A stretch of 64,000 nucleotides of DNA from positions 1,736,001 to 1,800,000 of the forward strand of contig NZ_OY762656.1 of NCBI RefSeq assembly GCF_963666255.1. Reading direction: 5' to 3'. Positions 47,056-55,506 of the stretch are shown in pieces. Source of the DNA: an uncultured Propionivibrio sp. (GTDB lineage Bacteria > Pseudomonadota > Gammaproteobacteria > Burkholderiales > Rhodocyclaceae). Each line of letters opens with the position of its first letter. The stretch's first letter is position 1. Under the pieces are notes generated by a model. That model saw nothing but the letters and a program-made list of their open reading frames with translations. It was not told the origin of the DNA and did no database searches. A program made the position numbers and the translations under genes.

Positions 47056-48045
47056 ATGAAACGTCATGACCTGCTCGGGCCGGAGATTCCGGCCAGCGAT
47101 ATCACCCCGCGCGAGGTGTTCGAACAGCGCCGCGCGCTGATCCGTGCCGCCGCTGCGGGTGCCTTCGGCGCGGCACTGGCGCCATGGTTCTCGCGCGACG
47201 CCTTCGCCCAGACGGGCTCGCCCAATCCCTCCGCCGGCAAGCTCGCGGCGACGGTCAATCGCGAGTTCGTCGTCATGGACCGGCCGACCGCGTACAAGGA
47301 CGTTACCGGCTACAACAATTTCTATGAGTTCGGTCTCGACAAGGCCGATCCGGCGAAGCACGCCCACACGCTGCAGACGCGACCGTGGACGGTGAGCGTC
47401 GAAGGCCTCGTCGCGCGACCGAAGGTCTATGACATCGACGCATTGCTCAAGCTGGCGCCGCTTGAGGAACGCGTCTATCGCATGCGCTGCGTCGAGGGTT
47501 GGTCGATGGTGATCCCGTGGATCGGCATCCCGCTCGCCGAATTGATCCGCCGCGTCGAACCGACCGGCAGCGCCAAGTACGTGGAGTTCTATACGCTCGC
47601 CGACAAGAAGCAGATGCCGGGCGTCTCGGTGCCGATCCTCGACTGGCCGTATGTCGAAGGACTGCGCCTCGACGAAGCGATGCATCCGCTGACGCTGCTC
47701 ACTTTCGGGCTGTACGGCGAAGTCCTGCCGAAGCAGAACGGCGCGCCGGTGCGGCTCGTCGTGCCGTGGAAATACGGGTTCAAGAGCGCCAAATCGATCG
47801 TGCGTATCCGCTTCACCGACACGCAGCCGAAGAACAGCTGGGCGGTGTCGGCGCCGAAGGAATACGGTTTCTATGCGAACGTCAATCCGGGTGTCGATCA
47901 TCCGCGCTGGAGTCAGGATTCGGAAGTGCGCATCGGCGAGGGCGGAGGTCTGTTTACGCCCAAGCGCAAGACGCTGATGTTCAACGGTTATGCCGAACAG
48001 GTGGCCGGCTTGTATGCCGGCATGGATCTGCGGGCCAATTTCTGA
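47056..48045 (+). CDS. msrP: Periplasmic methionine sulfoxide reductase catalytic subunit
   Basis: 329 residues. A Tat signal ([22 protein letters not shown]...AFA) is followed by the sulfite-oxidase-type molybdopterin domain; the Mo-ligand Cys lies in [22 protein letters not shown]. Family stretches [18 protein letters not shown] and [17 protein letters not shown] are clear. It repairs oxidised methionines in periplasmic proteins, using electrons from MsrQ. It is immediately followed by msrQ. Confidence 0.96.
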   Translation: MKRHDLLGPEIPASDITPREVFEQRRALIRAAAAGAFGAALAPWFSRDAFAQTGSPNPSAGKLAATVNREFVVMDRPTAYKDVTGYNNFYEFGLDKADPAKHAHTLQTRPWTVSVEGLVARPKVYDIDALLKLAPLEERVYRMRCVEGWSMVIPWIGIPLAELIRRVEPTGSAKYVEFYTLADKKQMPGVSVPILDWPYVEGLRLDEAMHPLTLLTFGLYGEVLPKQNGAPVRLVVPWKYGFKSAKSIVRIRFTDTQPKNSWAVSAPKEYGFYANVNPGVDHPRWSQDSEVRIGEGGGLFTPKRKTLMFNGYAEQVAGLYAGMDLRANF

Positions 48046-48056
48046 CGATCTTCCTC

Positions 48057-48659
48057 ATGCCGCGACTCGCGCCCTTCGATGCGCTCAGGCTCGGCGTCTT
48101 TGGCGCCAGCCTGTTGCCCTTGGCGCGGCTCGTCTGGCTCGGCGCGAACGATGGGCTGACCGCCAATCCGCTCGAGTTCGTGACCCGGTCGACCGGTACC
48201 TGGGCGCTCGTCTTCCTTTGCCTGACGCTGTCGATCACGCCGTTGCGGCGCCTGTCGGGCGAACCGCGCTGGCTGAAGCTGCGGCGCATGCTCGGCCTTT
48301 ACTGCTTCTTCTACGCCGTGCTGCATGCCGCGCTGTGGGTCTGGATCGATCGCGGGCTGGACCCGGCGTCGATGTGGCAGGACGTGCTCAAGCGCCCGTT
48401 CATCACCGCCGGCGCCATTGCCTTTGTCATGCTCGTCCCGCTGGCGGCGACCTCGATGCATGCCATGATGCGCTTGCTGGGGCGGCGCTGGGCGCAGCTG
48501 CATCGTCTGGTCTATGCCATCGCGATTGCTGCGATCCTGCACTATGCCTGGCACAAGGCGGGAAAGAACGATTTCGGCACGGTCAGCATCTATGCCGGCG
48601 TCGTTGCTGCCTTGCTTGGTGTGCGTGTTTGGTGGGCGGTGATGGATCGTCGCCGCTAG
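48057..48659 (+). CDS. msrQ: Methionine sulfoxide reductase heme-binding subunit
   Basis: 200 residues with six hydrophobic segments of the ferric-reductase-like transmembrane fold (TGTWALVFLCLTLSITPLRRL, RRMLGLYCFFYAVLHAALWVWID, LVYAIAIAAILHYAWHKAGKND). Conserved His residues in these helices would bind b-type heme. It carries electrons from a quinone pool or flavin reductase to MsrP. The start is the ATG at 48057, 11 bases after msrP. Confidence 0.95.
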   Translation: MPRLAPFDALRLGVFGASLLPLARLVWLGANDGLTANPLEFVTRSTGTWALVFLCLTLSITPLRRLSGEPRWLKLRRMLGLYCFFYAVLHAALWVWIDRGLDPASMWQDVLKRPFITAGAIAFVMLVPLAATSMHAMMRLLGRRWAQLHRLVYAIAIAAILHYAWHKAGKNDFGTVSIYAGVVAALLGVRVWWAVMDRRR

Positions 48660-49120
48660 GGAGTCCGTCTTTACCCCCGCCAAAGTATGGGGTTGGCGCG
48701 TTACGGCCGACGGCTTCCGGCCGTCGCAATCGCGGAATGTGCGGCGCCATGGGATGGCGGACCGTCGCCGGCGGCGTTTCCGAAGCCCGCGATTTGCCGG
48801 GTTTGCTCACCTGAAATTATTGCGCCCGACCTGTCATTTCTGACGGTTTCGAATATCCGGATTTTCGTCACAATGGCTGGCACCGCATTCACGTACATCG
48901 GCATGTCGTAATTCGGACAATAAAAAATCAGGCATTCAATCGAGCGGGATGGCGATTGGCCGGACTTGCCGATGCAGCGGAAAAACAAAGCGGTTGCGAA
49001 ATGTGCATGAATGCCTGCGCCAGTTTGGAGGGACAGCGCTACTGATTTATTCGCGGCTTCCTGATCGATCGGCAACGGAGAGTCTGTAGCTACAAACAAC
49101 GACAAATGGAGGATCGTCGC
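48660..49120. other. 461-bp intergenic region before secreted propeller gene
   Basis: No convincing gene. It includes a CGACGGC/GCCGTCG hairpin around 48705-48725 that may end the msrPQ transcript, and a 9-bp inverted pair CAGGCATTC (48929-48937) / GAATGCCTG (49009-49017). From about 48830 the sequence is richer in A and T than the flanking housekeeping DNA. The last bases contain the GGAGGA Shine-Dalgarno of the next gene. Confidence 0.55.
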
Positions 49121-50143
49121 ATGAACAATTCATATCACCTGCTTTCCGCAGCATCCTTCCTTCGCTGGCTTGTCTATCCGTTGGTCACCGTCCTGTGTGC
49201 CTTCACAATCACAGTCGCTTCCACGCAGACTTTCGCGGAGACCACTTATCGCACAGGCTTGCAGGCCGAGCGTGGTCGTCTGGCTGTATCGCCAGATGGC
49301 AAACGACTTGTGTTTACGACGGATCGCCTCGCGCACGGGATGCGTCTGCTCGACACGTCTAGCGGAAAGATATCCCTGATTCCTAATCCTTCCGGGCGCG
49401 ACATGGGATTTCCTGATTGGTCTCCAGACGGCAAACGCCTTGTAGTGGTGTCTGCCGGAATTCGGAATGGACGAGGCGACTACGATGACATGCGTATTTC
49501 TTTGCTCGATCTGGCAACAGGAAATGAAGAGATGCTGATCGGTGGCGAAGGCGTGAAGTTCGATCCTTTCTTTTCGATTGACGGAAAAACGATTTATTAC
49601 TTCAAAGGCAAGCGACGCAAGGAAGGCAAGACGCCGGGCAGTCGCTATGAGCTGTTCGCTATCGATGTTGCGAGCAAGAGCGAACGTCAATTGACGCAGG
49701 AGCAGTACTACAGCATTAGTGGTGGTGACGATGATGGCAACAGCATCTTCTTCGGTGGAGATGGAGGAACAACGCTGTCTGGATTGAGAAATGCTATTGG
49801 TTCGAAAGCAGACGGACCAATGTTGCTCAAATTCGATAAGTCGACAAACGCTCTGACGGCAATCCATGCCAACCGGAATGACGGTTTATTCGATTTTTTC
49901 GCGCCGAAACGCGACAAAGCTGGACATCTCTATTTCATCGCAGCGAAGACACGCCGCGGGGGCGGTGATTTCCAATGGTATCTAGCCCGCTCTACTCCCG
50001 ACGGCAGTGCTATAGAAATCCTGACTGAATTGCCGATCTCAATGAGATTCGGAATCACCCGGAATACCGGTGCCATCTTCGTCATGGATCGTGATGGCAT
50101 CGAAATCATTCTTCGTAAGCTTGATGTTACCGCAGCGTACTGA
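49121..50143 (+). CDS. Secreted TolB/WD40-like beta-propeller protein
   Basis: 340 residues. The N-terminal hydrophobic segment (FLRWLVYPLVTVLCAFTITVAS...TFA) is a signal peptide or anchor. The rest has repeating PD40-type blades (RLAVSPDGKRLVFTTDR, GFPDWSPDGKRLVVVSAG, FDPFFSIDGKTIYYFKG). The start at 49121 has GGAGGA seven bases upstream. Codon use and GC are lower than in neighbours. It sits 24 bp upstream of the PLA2-RTX gene on the same strand, so it may be a partner, chaperone or self-protection protein for it; function is not established. Confidence 0.8.
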   Translation: MNNSYHLLSAASFLRWLVYPLVTVLCAFTITVASTQTFAETTYRTGLQAERGRLAVSPDGKRLVFTTDRLAHGMRLLDTSSGKISLIPNPSGRDMGFPDWSPDGKRLVVVSAGIRNGRGDYDDMRISLLDLATGNEEMLIGGEGVKFDPFFSIDGKTIYYFKGKRRKEGKTPGSRYELFAIDVASKSERQLTQEQYYSISGGDDDGNSIFFGGDGGTTLSGLRNAIGSKADGPMLLKFDKSTNALTAIHANRNDGLFDFFAPKRDKAGHLYFIAAKTRRGGGDFQWYLARSTPDGSAIEILTELPISMRFGITRNTGAIFVMDRDGIEIILRKLDVTAAY

Positions 50144-50167
50144 TCCCTAACCGTAAAGGAGAATACT

Positions 50168-53100
50168 ATGGAATTTGTTCCCGGAAGCACGCTCACCGAG
50201 TTCGGCATCAAGGGTACTAACTATTGTGGGCCTGGCTATTCGGACGGAAAACTCGGGGGAAAGGCAAATGGTGGTGGAGAAGCAGTAAACGAAGTGGATA
50301 AAGTGTGCAGAAGGCATGACAAAGCCTATGAAGAAGCCGAAAAATCCACCACTTCGGCTGCCGACCGTCTGACCGCCGATTCAAAACTTCTGGAAGAGAT
50401 ACGCGATCTCGTGCGCGGCAACGCATTGTCGCCGTCCGAGTCCGAAATCGCAGCCGCGATGTTGGCGGCATTCATGTACAAACGCCGGTATTACGATGTG
50501 CCGACCGCGCTGTATGAAGACGCGAAGCGACTGCTTAAGGATGCTCTCGACTCGCTCGGCATCAATGACAGGAATCCGCTATTAGTTGGCTTCAGCCCGT
50601 CATCCTCGCTCCGCTATCGCGACATCGCCCCGGGCGCCAATACCGGCTACGGCCCTTCTCGCACCGCCATCCCCATTCCCCCGCGCCGCGACCCGCTTGT
50701 CCTCGACCTCGATGGCGATGGCATTGAAACCCTGGGCATCGACACCGCCAACCCGATCCTCTTCGACCACGCCGCCAACGGCGTGCGCATCGCCACCGGC
50801 TGGCTCAAGAGCGACGACGCCTTTCTCGTCTCGGACCGCGACCATGATGGCACGATCGACTCGGGCGCCGAACTCTTCAGCGACGCGACGCCGCTCGATG
50901 TCGGCGGAATCGCTGCCGATGGCTTCGCCGCACTCGCGCAGGAAGACATCAACCATGACGGCGTCGTCGATGCGAACGATGCGGATTGGGCGAACCTCCG
51001 CCTGTGGCGTGATCTCAATCAGGACGGCATCGCGCAAGCCGATGAACTTTCCACGTTAGCGAGCCAGCATATCAACGCCCTGCATCTTGCCCGCACCGTG
51101 CAGAACACGGCACAGGCAAACGGCAACCGAATCGCCGACACCGGCGTCTATGTGCGCGACGACGCGAGTACCGGCACGATGGGCGACATCGACCTCGTCA
51201 CCAATCCCTTCGTCAGCCGCTTCACCGATCCCATCGCCCTGACCGACGCCGCCCGCGATCTCGCCGACATGCAAGGCGCCGGCATGGTTCGTTCCCTGCG
51301 CGAAGCGGCCTCGCTCGATGCCTGGCTCGTCGGCGCAGTTCAGTCTCTGGTCGGTATGTCGCGCGCGCAGATGCTCTCCAGCCTCGACGCTATCATCAGC
51401 CATTGGGCGGGCACCTCGACCCAAAAAACATCGGCCGCCGCTGCCGATGACAAAGGCTTCCGGCTCGTCTATCTTCCGCCGGGTATGAGCGTTGCCGACT
51501 ATTGGGCGATTCGCGGGCTCGATGACAATGCGGTCGCGGCATCGCTGGCGGCGAGCAACCCGACCGAGTTCGCCCGTCTGCAAGCGCTCAGGACACAACA
51601 GGAAACGCTTTCGGCGCAGATCGGCGTGCTGGAACGCTTCAACGCGCAGGCCTTCGTCACCGTCGGCGATGCCGGCGTGACGACCGAGCAAGGCAGCGTC
51701 ATTCTCGCGCAGACCGGCGCGCAACTCGGCGTTGGTGCGGTAACCGGGCGGTATGCCATCGTCGCACTCAATACGGCGCAGACGCCACTGCTCGCCCAGG
51801 CCTACGCTTCGCTCAAGCAATCCGCCTACGACGCACTCGCATCGCAGACCCGGCTCAAGCCTTACCTGGATGGCATCAGGCTGTCGATCGACACCAATGG
51901 GTTCCGGCTGGACTACAACGCACTCGATCTTGCCCTGGATGCGCGCTATGCCGTCGACAAAGCGAGTGCGCTGGCGGATTACCTCGATCTGCGCCAATAC
52001 GGACAAGTCATTTCTCCGGATTTCGCGCCGCATCTTGCCAGTCTCTTCGGCGCCTGGGCGAAGCGTGCTGTCGATAACGGCCAGTTCGACGCCTTGCGCG
52101 CTGCCATGAAGGAAGCATGTGCCCTGTGCGGCGTCGCGACGCCGACGATGCTCGGCGGGACCGCCGGGGGCGATGCGTTGACGGCGAGCAGCGGCGACCA
52201 ACTGGTGGTCGGTGGCGGCGGAAATGACACCATCACAAGCTCGGGGAGCGGCAACGATGCCCTGTACGGCGGAGACGGCAACGATACGATCGTATTCAGC
52301 GGCTACGCGAGTACAACCGTCGAAGGCGGGAGTGGCGACGATACGATCCGGACGGACAATTTCAATTATTGCGGCGCAGCACGCCGTAATACCTTGTCGG
52401 GAGGTTCCGGCAATGACCGCATCAGCGCCGGTGCCGGTACCGATACCTATCTTTTTAATCGTGGCGATGGCAACGATACGATTTTCGACTATGGCGAGAG
52501 CAATTTTTCTCCGGTTGGCGACGATACGCTCGTGTTCGGCGAGGGCATCCGCCCTGATGACGTGCTCGTCAGCCGCGCCGGTGACAATCTCGTGGCGGCT
52601 GTCAAGGATGCCGCGAACCCTTTGGCGAACGATCAGGTCACGGTTGAAGGGTGGTTTTGGGGCAATGTTTACCGGATAGAGCGATTCCTGTTCGCTGATG
52701 GCGCCTGCCTCACGTCAAACGAATTGACTGTCATGGCTAATACGATCAGCGGCTCCGGTGCGAACGATATCCTGAGCGGTCCCGTCGGTGATAATCGGAT
52801 TTACGGCTTCGGCGGCAACGACACGATCGTCGATAGCGGTGGCAACGATACGATCGATGGCGGAGACGGTGACGATGTCATCATCGACCAGGAATGCGGT
52901 ACCAACGTTATCAGTGGCGGCGACGGTAATGACAAGATCACCTATTGCAGTTATGCCAACAATACGATCGATGGCGGCAAGGGGAACGACACGATCCAGG
53001 CGAACAGCTTCAGCTACGGGAACGCGAGCTATCGGAACGTGTTCTCGGGCGGTCCCGGCAATGACCGCCTTACTGCCAGCGGCAGTGCCGACACCTATTT

Positions 53101-53473
53101 GTTCAATCGCGGCGACGGCAGCGACAGCCTTTATGACTTCGGCTACAGCAGTTCTTCCCAGCCGGGATCGGTTGCCATCGTCTTCGGCCCCGATATCGCC
53201 GCCGACCAGCTTTGGTTTCGTCACATCGGCAATGATCTGAGAATCGATGTCATCGGCACGAGCGACAATATTACCGTCGAAGGCTGGTATTACGGCAGCA
53301 CCTACCACATCGAGCAATTGAAGAGTGGCGATGGAAAGGTATTGCTTGATACTAAGGTGGAACTCCTCGTCCAGGCAATGGCGGGGTTCGCTCCGCCAGC
53401 GGTTGGGCAGACGGCCTTGCCGCAACCGTATCGGGACGCCCTGACCCCCGTGCTGGCGCCAAACTGGCAGTAG
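50168..53473 (+). CDS. RTX-type secreted protein with N-terminal phospholipase A2-like domain
   Basis: 1101 residues. Residues 13-75 contain a calcium-loop YCGPG (19-23) and a catalytic-type DKVCRRHDKAY (His50-Asp51, Tyr54) with a later Asp71, the PLA2 arrangement, closest to parvovirus VP1 domains. Residues about 177-280 hold EF-hand-like loops (DLDGDGIETLGID, DRDHDGTIDSGAE, DINHDGVVDAND, DLNQDGIAQADE). From about 665 there are GGxGxDx RTX nonapeptides in two arrays, each followed by a VEGW(F/Y)xG domain. There is no N-terminal signal peptide, as expected for type I secretion; no ABC/MFP secretion genes are nearby. A toxin or surface lipase role is inferred. Confidence 0.85.
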   Translation: MEFVPGSTLTEFGIKGTNYCGPGYSDGKLGGKANGGGEAVNEVDKVCRRHDKAYEEAEKSTTSAADRLTADSKLLEEIRDLVRGNALSPSESEIAAAMLAAFMYKRRYYDVPTALYEDAKRLLKDALDSLGINDRNPLLVGFSPSSSLRYRDIAPGANTGYGPSRTAIPIPPRRDPLVLDLDGDGIETLGIDTANPILFDHAANGVRIATGWLKSDDAFLVSDRDHDGTIDSGAELFSDATPLDVGGIAADGFAALAQEDINHDGVVDANDADWANLRLWRDLNQDGIAQADELSTLASQHINALHLARTVQNTAQANGNRIADTGVYVRDDASTGTMGDIDLVTNPFVSRFTDPIALTDAARDLADMQGAGMVRSLREAASLDAWLVGAVQSLVGMSRAQMLSSLDAIISHWAGTSTQKTSAAAADDKGFRLVYLPPGMSVADYWAIRGLDDNAVAASLAASNPTEFARLQALRTQQETLSAQIGVLERFNAQAFVTVGDAGVTTEQGSVILAQTGAQLGVGAVTGRYAIVALNTAQTPLLAQAYASLKQSAYDALASQTRLKPYLDGIRLSIDTNGFRLDYNALDLALDARYAVDKASALADYLDLRQYGQVISPDFAPHLASLFGAWAKRAVDNGQFDALRAAMKEACALCGVATPTMLGGTAGGDALTASSGDQLVVGGGGNDTITSSGSGNDALYGGDGNDTIVFSGYASTTVEGGSGDDTIRTDNFNYCGAARRNTLSGGSGNDRISAGAGTDTYLFNRGDGNDTIFDYGESNFSPVGDDTLVFGEGIRPDDVLVSRAGDNLVAAVKDAANPLANDQVTVEGWFWGNVYRIERFLFADGACLTSNELTVMANTISGSGANDILSGPVGDNRIYGFGGNDTIVDSGGNDTIDGGDGDDVIIDQECGTNVISGGDGNDKITYCSYANNTIDGGKGNDTIQANSFSYGNASYRNVFSGGPGNDRLTASGSADTYLFNRGDGSDSLYDFGYSSSSQPGSVAIVFGPDIAADQLWFRHIGNDLRIDVIGTSDNITVEGWYYGSTYHIEQLKSGDGKVLLDTKVELLVQAMAGFAPPAVGQTALPQPYRDALTPVLAPNWQ

Positions 53474-53584
53474 AGAGCAGCGCCGGCGATGGGCTGGAAT
53501 CGTGTTCGATTGCGCTAGAAAACGGTTGTCAGTCACCCCGGTGAATGCCGGGGGGCACGCTTCGCCGGTATGACGAGTTGAGTC

Positions 53585-54466
53585 TCAAGTGCTTTGCCGA
53601 AAGTCCTTGCCGATATCGGCGAGGATGATCTCGCTCATCGCCGCCGCCACCGTTTCCGGCGCCTTGCGCCCTGGCAGGCCCGGCGCACGCAGTAATTGCA
53701 GTCCGATTTTTGCCGCGAAACTGCTGTCGACGCCACCCGGGAAAGAGGCGACGTCGAGCAGGAGCGCGCTGTGATCAAGCGTCGGCAGGTTGCCGGCATC
53801 GAAGACCCGTGCCGGGATCGTGTTGATGACGATACGATACGCCGAGAGGTCGGTAAGCTCGGCGTTGCGCAAGGGGGGCGGGATGCGCGCGCGTTCGTCC
53901 GGATCGGCCGAATACACCGCTACGCGTGCGTCGAGGGCTCTCAGGCGTTGCGCCACGATCCTGCCGACCTTACCGTAGCCGGCGACCAGGACGTCGCTGC
54001 CGGCGAGCGTGAATTCGATCTGGTTGAGTAGCGTTTGCAGCACGCCTTCGGCCGTCGCGACGAGATTGCGATCATAGAGGGCGAGGTTTCTGGTGAGGTC
54101 GACCGTGCGGCAGCGCGGATGGGCGTTTGCCGGCAGCGTCCCGGCATAGAGCGTTGCCGTGTCGGCGAGCGCGTCGAGAAAATCGACGATGGGAATCGTC
54201 CCGGCGTGGCACGGCGCATGCAGCGTTTTGCCGTTTTCACTGAACGGGATCGGGCCGACGATCACGCTGAAGCTGTGCCAGATCGGGTCATGCCACGCCG
54301 GGATCGCCGATTTTTCGTCGAGTGCCAGCGTACGGACGGCAAGCCCGGCTGCGGCAAAGCGTGTGGCGAGGCAGGCGTTGCGACGGTCGCCGCCGATGAT
54401 GAGCAGCAATGGCGTGGGCGGTTCGCCCGGCGCGCCGGCGAGGCGGTCGCGATGCGCGTCGTTCAT
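53585..54466 (-). CDS. Dipicolinate synthase subunit A-like protein
   Basis: 293 residues. The N-terminal domain starts LLLIIGGDRRNACLATRFAAAGLAVRTLALDE, as in DpaA/SpoVFA. A Rossmann NAD(P) motif follows (VLVAGYGKVGRIVAQRLRALDARVAVYSADPDERAR), and the end reads LLRAPGLPGRKAPETVAAAM, matching the family C-terminus. In spore formers DpaA-DpaB make dipicolinic acid from dihydrodipicolinate. No DpaB is encoded here and these bacteria do not make endospores, so it likely does another NAD(P)-linked reaction. It overlaps the upstream cNMP-binding gene (ATGA). Confidence 0.78.
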   Translation of the reverse strand: MNDAHRDRLAGAPGEPPTPLLLIIGGDRRNACLATRFAAAGLAVRTLALDEKSAIPAWHDPIWHSFSVIVGPIPFSENGKTLHAPCHAGTIPIVDFLDALADTATLYAGTLPANAHPRCRTVDLTRNLALYDRNLVATAEGVLQTLLNQIEFTLAGSDVLVAGYGKVGRIVAQRLRALDARVAVYSADPDERARIPPPLRNAELTDLSAYRIVINTIPARVFDAGNLPTLDHSALLLDVASFPGGVDSSFAAKIGLQLLRAPGLPGRKAPETVAAAMSEIILADIGKDFRQST

Positions 54467-54996
54467 GGCGAAAGCCCGGTGCTGTCGGCGGGTACGTGCA
54501 GGTCGCGCTGGATCAGCAATTCCTGTGTGTCACGGAGGCGTTGCGCCAGGATGACGGCGATGTTGCGGTAGATCTTCGAAGCGATGGTGGGATTACGCCA
54601 GCAATCGCTTTCCTGAATCCGGATCAGCAGGCAGTCGGTGACCGCGTCGATCGTCGCCGAACGCGGCGCCGGATCGACGAGCGCCATTTCACCGAAGCAA
54701 TCCCCCCGGCTGAGCATGCCGATTCCGTGGCGGGTGAAATGGCCGCTTTCCTGCTTCGAGACGCTGGCCTGGCCGTCGATCAGGATGCACATGAAGCGGC
54801 CGCCGTCGCCCTGCTGCATGATCGACTGGCCGGCAGCGAATCGTCTGCGTTCGGCATTGCCCAGGAGTTCCTGCAGTTCGTGGGGCGTCAGCCCGGCGAA
54901 GACAGGGACATGTTCGATCAGTCTGAGCAGCAGGGCCTGGAATTCCGCGTTGACCACGAGGCGTCTTTCGTTTGCGTCGTTCAAATACCGGAGCAA
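54463..54996 (-). CDS. Cyclic nucleotide-binding domain protein
   Basis: 177 residues with one CAP-family cNMP-binding domain: FAGLTPHELQELLGNAERRRFAAGQSIMQQGDGGRFMCILIDGQASVSKQ and the phosphate-binding cassette GDCFGEMALVDPAPRSATIDAV (the Arg and Glu expected for cAMP/cGMP are present). No HTH follows; the C-terminus is a helical segment (IASKIYRNIAVILAQRLRDTQELL). So it is probably a sensor or protein-interaction module rather than a transcription factor. It is translationally coupled to the DpaA-like gene. Confidence 0.88.
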   Translation of the reverse strand: MLRYLNDANERRLVVNAEFQALLLRLIEHVPVFAGLTPHELQELLGNAERRRFAAGQSIMQQGDGGRFMCILIDGQASVSKQESGHFTRHGIGMLSRGDCFGEMALVDPAPRSATIDAVTDCLLIRIQESDCWRNPTIASKIYRNIAVILAQRLRDTQELLIQRDLHVPADSTGLSP

Positions 54997-55154
54997 GGAT
55001 TTCGGTGCGTTTCGGCTTCATTCTAGATCAGGACCATGCCAAACGACTTGAGATTTTATGCGTTGCCTTGAAAGAGAAGGTTTCCAGCCCGATGGGGGTG
55101 CGTCGTTACGCGCGCGGCCAGGAGCGCGGCGACAGCTCGGGCGGCGGTCTGCCC

Positions 55155-55183
55155 TTGAAATTCCGACGGTCTGGCCCCATACT
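55155..55183 (+). promoter_or_regulatory. Sigma-70 promoter of permuted ssrA
   Basis: TTGAAA (55155-55160) and CATACT (55178-55183) are separated by exactly 17 bases. Transcription would begin near 55190, just ahead of the tmRNA acceptor piece. Confidence 0.6.
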
Positions 55184-55189
55184 TGGCAA

Positions 55190-55440
55190 CATGGTTGTAA
55201 TTCCGGCAATCTGGAAGCGCTTCGGACGCGGGTTCGATTCCCGCCACCTCCACCTAAGCGCATGCGGCAAAACAGCGTCGTGTTCTTAGGTGGGGGTGCA
55301 CCGGTTTCGACGGGGTGAGTGAAGGAAAGCAGGCAACTCGTCAGGCGATCGACGTTAATGAAGCAAATCTCCAAACGCCAACGATGAGCGTTTCGCACTG
55401 GCCGCTTAAGGCCTATGCCGAGGCTGCTTGAGCCTTGTTA
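55190..55440 (+). ncRNA. ssrA: Circularly permuted tmRNA (two-piece), acceptor piece then coding piece
   Basis: The 3' tRNA-like half comes first: TTCGGACGCGGGTTCGATTCCCG is followed by acceptor strand CACCTCC and ACC at 55245-55254; the next base is T, so the final A of CCA is not encoded. After a 37-base spacer the 5' half starts GGGGGTGCACCGGTTTCGACGGGG at 55292. Across the spacer, CACCTCCACCTAAG can pair with CTTAGGTGGGGGTG, a 14-bp extended acceptor helix of the precursor. The tag frame GCC...GCTTAA (55377-55409) encodes ANDERFALAA. Permuted tmRNA genes are known in a betaproteobacterial lineage. The 5' and 3' limits are approximate. Confidence 0.88.
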
Positions 55441-55455
55441 CCAAAGAAAAGCCGG

Positions 55456-55473
55456 CGGGGACTTCGGTCCCCG
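55456..55473 (+). terminator. Terminator hairpin after ssrA
   Basis: CGGGGAC (55456-55462), TTCG loop and GTCCCCG (55467-55473) make a stable UUCG-capped stem followed by a weakly T-rich TCGTCATTTCC. It lies just after the tmRNA coding piece. Confidence 0.65.
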
Positions 55474-55506
55474 TCGTCATTTCCGGATCCGGATCGGGAG
55501 ATGCGT

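Noticed and set aside
48701..49105. A 134-codon minus-strand open frame in the intergenic region before the propeller gene
   Set aside because: No family features, no good ribosome-binding site; the AT-richer region reads better as a promoter region.
55228..55254. T-arm-like sequence considered as an ordinary tRNA gene end
   Set aside because: No D-arm or anticodon arm precedes it; the downstream GGGGGTG...TTCGACGGGG identifies a permuted tmRNA.
55018..55398. A 126-codon minus-strand frame across the tmRNA
   Set aside because: It overlies structured RNA with a clear tmRNA tag, T-arm and promoter on the plus strand.
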